Assembly (NCBI GenBank): GCA_000955785.1
Contig: JYOD01000040.1
Location: 1-64,000 of the forward strand
Direction: 5' to 3'
Length of the DNA stretch: 64,000 bases
DNA from: Burkholderiaceae bacterium 16
GTDB taxonomy: Bacteria > Pseudomonadota > Gammaproteobacteria > Burkholderiales > Burkholderiaceae
Position 1 is the first letter of the stretch. Each line of letters starts with the position of its first letter. This document shows positions 56,656 to 64,000 of the stretch, piece after piece. The position numbers and the translations under genes were made by a program. The notes below the pieces were generated by a model. The model did not search any database. It saw only the letters and a program-made list of their open reading frames with translations, and was not told where the DNA came from.

Positions 56656-57692
56656 CGCTTGACCTCCTTGGCGGCGGCGGGCTTGTCCGCGGGTTTTTCC
56701 GCCGCCTTGTCAGCAGGTTTGTCGGCCGGCTTTGCGGCGGGCTTCGCCGCCGGCTTGGCGTCGGCGCGTTCGGCGTCCTTCACGCCCGGCCGGTCGGCCC
56801 TGACGATCCTGGCTTCCTTGGCGTCGCGCGGGCCGTCAATGGATTCGCGCGGCGGCAGCTGGGCTTCATAGCGGATCACCAGCAGCTGGCGGTGCGAGCG
56901 CACGCCGGCCACCGGCTCGCAGTACACGCGCGAGAAGGCGGTATCCGCCTTGCGTTCGATCTGCACGATCCGGGCAACCGGCAGGCCGGGCGGGTAGGTG
57001 CCGTCCAGGCCCGAAGTGACCAGCAGGTCGCCCTGCTGCAGGTCGGCCGAGGCGGCCATGAAGCGCAGGTCCAGCAGGCCGGCGCGGGCGCCGCCGAAGG
57101 CTACGCTGCGCAGGCCGTTGCGCACTACCTGCACCGGGATGGCCTGTTCCTTGTCGGTCAGGAGCGTGACTTCGGACTGGAACGGCGACACGCGCGTCAC
57201 CTGGCCGATCACGCCGCGTTCGTCGATCACCGGATAGCCCGCGCGCAGGCCGTGCTGGCTGCCGCGGTCGATCACGATGCGCTGGCTGTAGGGGTCGCGG
57301 GCGTCGTACAGGATCTCGGCCGACGTCACCGGCGTGGCCGACTGCTGCACCAGGCCGAGCAGCTTGCGCAACTGATTGTTCTCGGCTTCGAGCTGGGACT
57401 GGCGCACCGAGCCCTCGGCCTCGGCCACCATGCGGCGCCTGAGTTCGCGGTTCTCGCTGGCCAGGGCGGCCGCTGACTGGGCGTAGTCGAAGGTGGCGCG
57501 CAGCGCATCGCGCGGCACCAGCACGGTGCGCTCGACCGGCATCAGCACGGTGGCGGCAACCTGGCGCACCACGCGCAGGGCGTCAAAGCGCGCATCGACG
57601 ATGAGCAGCGCCAGCGCGATCGTCACATAGAAGACGAGGCGCGCGACGGCGGAAGTGCCCTGCTTGAAGAGCGGCGGCGGAGTGTAATCCAT
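56652..57692 (-). CDS. mreC: Rod shape-determining protein MreC
   Basis: This 346-residue protein has an N-terminal membrane helix (about 12-32), a coiled-coil (about 65-105) and two beta-domains (about 110-270) with VIDERGVIGQVTRVSPFQS. The C-terminus is a Lys/Pro/Ala/Asp repeat tail of about 35 residues (KPAAKPADKPADKAAEKP) not needed in the fold. It links MreB to PBP2. Its stop overlaps the mreD start by 4 bases. Confidence 0.95.
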   Translation of the reverse strand: MDYTPPPLFKQGTSAVARLVFYVTIALALLIVDARFDALRVVRQVAATVLMPVERTVLVPRDALRATFDYAQSAAALASENRELRRRMVAEAEGSVRQSQLEAENNQLRKLLGLVQQSATPVTSAEILYDARDPYSQRIVIDRGSQHGLRAGYPVIDERGVIGQVTRVSPFQSEVTLLTDKEQAIPVQVVRNGLRSVAFGGARAGLLDLRFMAASADLQQGDLLVTSGLDGTYPPGLPVARIVQIERKADTAFSRVYCEPVAGVRSHRQLLVIRYEAQLPPRESIDGPRDAKEARIVRADRPGVKDAERADAKPAAKPAAKPADKPADKAAEKPADKPAAAKEVKR

Positions 57693-57894
57693 TTACCCGT
57701 GCGCTGGCAGAAAGGTCTCCCGGTCCCGTAGGCGCGACAGCGCCACGGCGCGCCAGCCAGCGTGGCTGGGGCGTCGCGGCGCGGTGTGTTGCACGGGCTC
57801 GGGCCGGGTCGGGAGGGTGGCGCGGCGCAGCGCGGCCCCGACCAGGTAGTCCGGCAGGCCGCGTCGCGCCACGAGCGATTCCTCTGCTGATTCT

Positions 57895-59546
<1,652 letters not shown>

Positions 59547-59846
59547 ATGGCTCTCGACCTATCCGACGTCAAGCGCATCGCCCACCTTGCCCGCATCGAA
59601 ATCAACGATGTCGAGGCCGGGCAGACGCTTGTGCAGCTCAATCAATTCTTCTCCCTGGTCGAACAGATGCAGGCGGTCGATACCACCGGCATCGTGCCGC
59701 TGGCCCACCCGCTGTCCGCGGTGCGCGAGATGTCGCAGCGGTTGCGCGACGACGCCGTGACCGAGTCCAACCGCCGCGAGGACTACCAGCGTCCCGCGCC
59801 GGCCACCGAAGGCGGCCTCTACCTGGTGCCCAAGGTCATCGAATAA
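59547..59846 (+). CDS. gatC: Glutamyl/aspartyl-tRNA amidotransferase subunit C
   Basis: This 99-residue protein starts [19 protein letters not shown] and ends [11 protein letters not shown], the GatC pattern. It ties GatA and GatB together in the GatCAB complex that amidates Glu-tRNA-Gln and/or Asp-tRNA-Asn. The ATG at 59547 fits the family; the frame extends upstream without support. It precedes gatA by 94 bases. Confidence 0.96.
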   Translation: MALDLSDVKRIAHLARIEINDVEAGQTLVQLNQFFSLVEQMQAVDTTGIVPLAHPLSAVREMSQRLRDDAVTESNRREDYQRPAPATEGGLYLVPKVIE

Positions 59847-59940
59847 AGGTCATCGAACACCGGCCCTCGAACCAGCGGCTGCGCCGCGCCGCCGCCAGGC
59901 GGCGCCGGCAGCCATCACCTGCCAAGCCAAACCGACCGAC

Positions 59941-61446
59941 ATGTCCTTTTCCGCATCTACCGTGACCTCCCTGCGCGAGCTCTCCGACGCGCTGGCGGCA
60001 CGCACCGTCTCCGCCGATGAACTGGCGCGCGATTACCTGGCCCGCATCGAGCAGGCCAGCGCGCTCAACGCCTTTGTCGACGTCAACCCCGAACTCACAC
60101 TGGCGCAGGCCCGCGCCGCCGACGAGCGCCGCGCGCGCGGCGAAGCCGGCCTGCTGACCGGCGTGCCGATCGCCCACAAGGACGTGTTCGTCACGCGTGG
60201 CTGGCGCGCAACAGCGGGCTCGCGCATGCTCGCCGACTATGAAAGCCCGTTCGACGCCTCCGTGGTCGAGCGCCTGGCCGCCGCCGGCATGGTCACGCTG
60301 GGCAAGACCAATATGGACGAGTTCGCGATGGGCTCGTCCAACGAGAACTCGCATTTCGGCCCGGTGAAGAACCCCTGGGATGCCAGCCGCGTGCCGGGCG
60401 GGTCCTCGGGCGGCTCGGCCGCCGCCGTGGCAGCCGGGCTCGCGCCCGCCGCCACCGGCACCGACACCGGCGGCTCGATCCGCCAGCCGGCCTCGTTCTC
60501 GGGTATTACCGGCATCAAGCCCACCTACGGCCGCGTGTCGCGCTACGGCATGATCGCCTTCGCCTCTTCGCTCGACCAGGGCGGCCCGATGGCGCATACC
60601 GCCGAGGACTGCGCCATGCTGCTGGGCGCCATGGCCGGCTTCGACGAGCGCGACTCGACCAGCCTCGCGCCCGCCCAGGGTGGTGTCGACGAGGACTACA
60701 CGCGCCTGCTGGGCAAGCCGCGCGCCGGCGCCAGCGTTGAGAAGCCGCTGTCCGGGCTGCGCATTGGCCTGCCCACCGAGTATTTCGGCAAGGGGCTGTC
60801 GGCAGACGTGGAACAGGCCGTGCGCGCCGCGCTCGCCGAGTACGAGAAGCTGGGCGCCACGCTGGTCGAGGTGTCGCTGCCCAAGACCGAGCTGTCGATC
60901 CCCGTGTACTACGTGATCGCGCCGGCCGAGGCTTCGTCCAACCTGTCGCGTTTCGACGGCGTGCGCTACGGCCATCGCGCCGCCGAGTACCGCGACCTGA
61001 TGGATATGTACAAGAAGACCCGCGCCGAAGGCTTCGGCCCCGAGGTCAAGCGCCGCATCATGGTGGGCGCCTATGTGCTGTCGCATGGCTACTACGACGC
61101 CTACTACCTGCAGGCGCAGAAGATCCGCCGCATCATCGCCGACGATTTCCAGCGCGCCTTTACCCAGTGCGACGTGATCATGGGCCCGGTGGCGCCCACG
61201 GTAGCCTGGAAGCTGGGCGAGAAGAGCGCCGACCCGGTGCAGATGTACCTGGCCGACATCTTCACGCTGTCGACGAGCCTGGCCGGCCTGCCCGGCATGA
61301 GCGTGCCCTGCGGGCTGGGCGACGGCGGCATGCCGGTTGGCCTGCAACTGATCGGCAACTACTTCGGCGAAGCCGAGCTGCTGCAGACGGCGCACGCTTT
61401 CCAGCAGGCAACGGACTGGCACCTGCGCCGGCCTGCCAAGGCATGA
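59941..61446 (+). CDS. gatA: Glutamyl/aspartyl-tRNA amidotransferase subunit A
   Basis: This 501-residue amidase-signature enzyme releases ammonia from glutamine. The catalytic triad is Lys80 (IAHKDVF), cis-Ser155 (GGSSGGS) and nucleophile Ser179 ([11 protein letters not shown]). It acts with GatB and GatC. The start is at ATG 59941. Its stop overlaps the next ORF by 4 bases (ATGA), so the lipoprotein gene that follows is probably translated from the same transcript. Confidence 0.97.
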   Translation: MSFSASTVTSLRELSDALAARTVSADELARDYLARIEQASALNAFVDVNPELTLAQARAADERRARGEAGLLTGVPIAHKDVFVTRGWRATAGSRMLADYESPFDASVVERLAAAGMVTLGKTNMDEFAMGSSNENSHFGPVKNPWDASRVPGGSSGGSAAAVAAGLAPAATGTDTGGSIRQPASFSGITGIKPTYGRVSRYGMIAFASSLDQGGPMAHTAEDCAMLLGAMAGFDERDSTSLAPAQGGVDEDYTRLLGKPRAGASVEKPLSGLRIGLPTEYFGKGLSADVEQAVRAALAEYEKLGATLVEVSLPKTELSIPVYYVIAPAEASSNLSRFDGVRYGHRAAEYRDLMDMYKKTRAEGFGPEVKRRIMVGAYVLSHGYYDAYYLQAQKIRRIIADDFQRAFTQCDVIMGPVAPTVAWKLGEKSADPVQMYLADIFTLSTSLAGLPGMSVPCGLGDGGMPVGLQLIGNYFGEAELLQTAHAFQQATDWHLRRPAKA

Positions 61447-61910
61447 TCGCGCGGCGCTGGCTGGTCCGGCTCGCACTCGGCATCGGGCTGGCCGCCGCAC
61501 TGGCGGCCTGCATTCCGCTGCCGCGCTTCGGCGGCGGGCCCACGCCGATCGCCAGCCGCGACATCGACCTTGCCGGGGATTGCCGCCGCACCGAGGAAGA
61601 CGGCTTCCGCGAGGACGCCCAGCTGCGCGTGGCGGACAACAGCGTGCAGCAGTTGTCGTGGAAGCTGTGGGTGGGCAAGCGCGGTTCGTGCAGCTTCAAC
61701 CTGGCCGAATTCCGCCAGACGAAGAAGAAGCCGCATATCGAGTTGCGCGCCAACGACGGCAGCGCCTGCAAGCTGATGGTCTGGCAGGATCCGCGCCGGG
61801 TCACGCTGGCCCACGCCAATTGCGAGGCGCGCTGCTCGCCGGGCATATACGAGGAAGCCTGGCCGGTGATGTTCGAACCCGGCACCGGCGGCTGCGCACA
61901 GACCCGATGA
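61443..61910 (+). CDS. Predicted lipoprotein, unknown family
   Basis: This 155-residue protein has a signal peptide and a lipobox ending LAAC (about residue 20). Its mature part has six Cys besides the lipid Cys and a motif-free body with [20 protein letters not shown] do not recognise a family. The ATG overlaps the gatA stop by 4 bases and its stop overlaps the next start by 4 bases, so it is translationally locked into the gat operon. The role is unknown. Confidence 0.8.
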   Translation: MIARRWLVRLALGIGLAAALAACIPLPRFGGGPTPIASRDIDLAGDCRRTEEDGFREDAQLRVADNSVQQLSWKLWVGKRGSCSFNLAEFRQTKKKPHIELRANDGSACKLMVWQDPRRVTLAHANCEARCSPGIYEEAWPVMFEPGTGGCAQTR

Positions 61911-62872
61911 ATCCGATGCACCCGCTCAGCGCCCTGTCCGGACTCGCCGCCCGCCTGCGGGATTTTTGCCTGGGCGCGTGCGCCCTGGTGCTGGCAAGCC
62001 ACGGTGCGCTCGCGCATGCCTTCGTGCCGGAGGCCGGCATGCACGCCATGCCGCCGGCGCAGACGGTGCATTTTCCCGATGCCGACAAGGGCAAGGCGCT
62101 CAGCGCCCACTGGTTCTTGCCGCAGCGCGGCGCCCTGGCGCCGGCGCAGGCATTGCCGGTGGTCATTGCGCTGCATGGCTGCGCCGGGCTCTTCCAGAAC
62201 GGCGGCATGGATGCCGCGGCGCTGCAGGTGCGCTACCGCGAATACGTGCAATGGCTCTCCGCGCGCGGCTACGCGGTGTTGCTGCCCGACAGCTTCAGTC
62301 CGCGCGGCAAGCCGCAGGGCATCTGCACCGAAGCGCTGGCCGGGCGCGACATCGACGACGAAACGCGGCGCGGCGATGTCCTGGCGGCGCTGCGCTGGCT
62401 CGCGCGGCAGCCCGGCATCGACACGGCGCGCATTGTGCTGCTGGGCTGGTCCAACGGCGCGCAGGCGGTGCTCAGCACCATCGACGCCAGCCGCGACTGG
62501 CCTGCGGGCGCGCCGGCAATCGAGCGCGCGGTGGCCTTTTATCCTGGCTGCAAGAGCGCCGTGCAACGGCATGAATACCGCCTGCGCGCGCCCTTGCTGC
62601 TGATGACCGGCGGCGCCGACGACTGGACCCCCGCCAGCCGCTGCGCCATGTTGCGCGAGGCGGTCACGGCGCGCCAGCCCGATGCGCGCTTCCGCCTGGA
62701 GATCTACCCTGGCGCGTATCACGGCTTTGACGGCACCAGCGAGCTGCGGGTGCGGCGCGATGTGCCCAACGGCGCGCGTCCCGGCCGGGGCGTGACCGAG
62801 GGCGGCGACCCGGTCGCGCGCGGCGCGGCGCTGGCGCAACTGGATTCGTGGCTGGCCAGCCCAAATCCGTGA
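61907..62872 (+). CDS. Secreted dienelactone-hydrolase-family protein
   Basis: This 321-residue protein has an N-terminal signal region (about 1-38, with CALVLASHGALAHA) and an alpha/beta-hydrolase domain. The nucleophile motif is LLGWSNGAQAV (catalytic Ser), the acid probably Asp in GGADDWTP and the His in GAYHGFDG. It is likely a periplasmic esterase or related hydrolase of unknown substrate. Start 61907 overlaps the lipoprotein stop (ATGA). It lies between gatA and gatB. Confidence 0.87.
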   Translation: MNPMHPLSALSGLAARLRDFCLGACALVLASHGALAHAFVPEAGMHAMPPAQTVHFPDADKGKALSAHWFLPQRGALAPAQALPVVIALHGCAGLFQNGGMDAAALQVRYREYVQWLSARGYAVLLPDSFSPRGKPQGICTEALAGRDIDDETRRGDVLAALRWLARQPGIDTARIVLLGWSNGAQAVLSTIDASRDWPAGAPAIERAVAFYPGCKSAVQRHEYRLRAPLLLMTGGADDWTPASRCAMLREAVTARQPDARFRLEIYPGAYHGFDGTSELRVRRDVPNGARPGRGVTEGGDPVARGAALAQLDSWLASPNP

Positions 62873-62931
62873 GATGAATACCGGTATGGCGCCGCGGCCG
62901 GATGCGAAATACGCGCGCGATGCCGATGAAC

Positions 62932-62969
62932 ACATAGCAAACGTAGCAAACGTACCAAACACGTAGCAA
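62932..62969. repeat. Short tandem 9-base repeat before gatB
   Basis: Four near-identical units (acatagcaa, acgtagcaa, acgtaccaa, then acgtagcaa after a 2-base spacer) lie 30-68 bases before the gatB start. The run is unusually AT-rich for this genome. Confidence 0.8.
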
Positions 62970-62999
62970 CACATACAGCACACGAACAGGAATACCGCC

Positions 63000-64000
63000 A
63001 TGCAATGGGAAGTGGTGATCGGCCTCGAGACGCACACGCAGTTGTCGACGGCCTCCAAGATTTTTTCCGGTACCTCCACCGCCTTCGGCGCGGCGCCGAA
63101 CACGCAGGCCTCGCCGGTCGACCTGGCGCTGCCCGGCGTGTTGCCGGTGCTCAACCGCGGCGCGGTCGAGCGCGCCATCGAGTTCGGCCTGGCGATCGGC
63201 GCCACCATCGCGCCGCGCAGCATCTTCGCGCGCAAGAACTACTTCTACCCCGACCTGCCCAAGGGCTACCAGATCAGCCAGTACGAGATCCCGGTGGTGC
63301 AGGGCGGCAGCATCAGCATCCAGGTCGAAGGCAAGAAGGGCGAGACCTACGAGAAGACGGTGCAGCTCACGCGCGCCCACCTCGAGGAAGACGCCGGCAA
63401 GTCGCTGCACGAGGATTTCGCCGGCATGACCGGCATCGACCTGAACCGCGCCGGCACGCCGCTGCTGGAGATCGTCACCGAGCCCGACATGCGCAGCTCG
63501 GCCGAGGCCGTGGCCTACGCCAAGGCCCTGCACGCGCTGGTGATGTGGCTGGGCATCTGCGACGGCAATATGCAGGAAGGCAGCTTCCGCTGCGATGCCA
63601 ACGTGTCGGTGCGCCCCTACGGCAGCCCCACGCTGGGCACGCGCCGCGAGATCAAGAACCTGAACTCGTTCCGCTTCCTGCAGCAGGCCATCGACTACGA
63701 AGTCCAATGGCAGATCGCCGAGATCGAAGACGGCCGCGCCATCCAGCAGGCCACCGTGCTGTTCGACCCGGACACCGGCGAGACGCGCGCCATGCGCACC
63801 AAGGAAGACGCGCACGACTACCGCTACTTCCCCGACCCCGACCTGCTGCCGCTGGAGATCGACGCGGCCTGGATCGAGCGGGTGAAATCCGGGCTGCCGG
63901 AGCTGCCGGCGGCCATGCAGGCGCGCCTGGTGTCGCAATATGGCTTGTCCGCCTATGACGCCAGCGTGCTGACCGCGTCCAAGGCGCTGGCCAGCTACTT
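63000..64000 (+). CDS. gatB: Glutamyl/aspartyl-tRNA amidotransferase subunit B (3' end off window)
   Basis: The first 333 codons of GatB are visible; the gene continues past the right edge. It starts [17 protein letters not shown], with the family pattern [42 protein letters not shown], and the region [20 protein letters not shown] holding conserved Cys and Asp of the kinase/transamidase site. It phosphorylates Glu- or Asp-tRNA and receives ammonia from GatA. An AGGAATACCGCC stretch precedes ATG 63000. Confidence 0.96.
   Translation, partial: MQWEVVIGLETHTQLSTASKIFSGTSTAFGAAPNTQASPVDLALPGVLPVLNRGAVERAIEFGLAIGATIAPRSIFARKNYFYPDLPKGYQISQYEIPVVQGGSISIQVEGKKGETYEKTVQLTRAHLEEDAGKSLHEDFAGMTGIDLNRAGTPLLEIVTEPDMRSSAEAVAYAKALHALVMWLGICDGNMQEGSFRCDANVSVRPYGSPTLGTRREIKNLNSFRFLQQAIDYEVQWQIAEIEDGRAIQQATVLFDPDTGETRAMRTKEDAHDYRYFPDPDLLPLEIDAAWIERVKSGLPELPAAMQARLVSQYGLSAYDASVLTASKALASY

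Overview
The window looks like part of the main chromosome of a beta-proteobacterium of the family Burkholderiaceae, most likely Cupriavidus or a close relative. The evidence is a high-GC sequence with long antisense ORFs, a PhaM-type polyhydroxybutyrate granule protein, Bug-family tricarboxylate-transporter binding proteins, a methionine synthase split into two genes, and Burkholderiales small families (DUF1840, DUF3567, DUF2917, DUF1328). Most genes are core housekeeping. No tRNA, rRNA, CRISPR array, transposase or prophage was recognised.

Layout. 0-5.2 kb (minus): argS, a SPOR-domain protein, dsbA, a short-chain dehydrogenase and a BtuF-like binding protein. 5.4-7.7 kb: DUF1840, then a stress-type group (ferritin-like, DUF883, two tiny DUF1328 membrane proteins). 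7.9-11.6 kb: a CHASE3 histidine kinase, an entericidin-like lipoprotein, a receiver-only protein, a NarL-type regulator and a low-complexity exported protein. 11.8-15.7 kb: the two halves of MetH. 15.8-19.7 kb: rhodanese, DUF3567, a PcaD-like hydrolase, DUF3108 and an IclR regulator. 19.9-26.1 kb: two small catabolic loci, each with its own regulator: iclR with bug and a FAH-family hydrolase, and gntR with bug, a crotonase and a CoA transferase. 26.2-30.4 kb: a second crotonase, phaM, a patatin and a ferritin-like protein. 30.4-31.3 kb: a gene-free nested palindromic repeat. 31.3-38.2 kb: rfaE2, SPOR, coaX-birA, and divergently an Mla/MCE lipid-transport operon with a STAS-fused permease. 38.2-44.6 kb: VanZ, then a 5-oxoproline operon (pxpB-pxpC-pxpA-DUF969-DUF979-pcp). 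45-47.4 kb: lipA, lipB, DUF2917. 47.6-50.6 kb: lysR and xerC converging on an exact 184-bp tandem duplication, then DUF484. 50.6-51.7 kb: a gene-free long imperfect inverted repeat. 51.7-58.9 kb: parA and the rod-shape cluster rodA-mrdA-mreD-mreC-mreB. 59.5-64 kb: gatC-gatA, two genes for predicted exported proteins, and a gatB that runs off the right edge.

How genes work together: MreB/C/D, PBP2 and RodA form the elongation complex. GatCAB makes Gln-tRNA and/or Asn-tRNA. LipB and LipA make lipoate. Pcp releases pyroglutamate, PxpABC hydrolyses it, and DUF969/DUF979 is probably the permease. The most unusual structures are the two unrelated long palindromic, gene-free repeat regions, the exact tandem duplication between lysR and xerC, and the two exported-protein genes inserted within the gat operon. 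I found no clearly new defence or mobile system.
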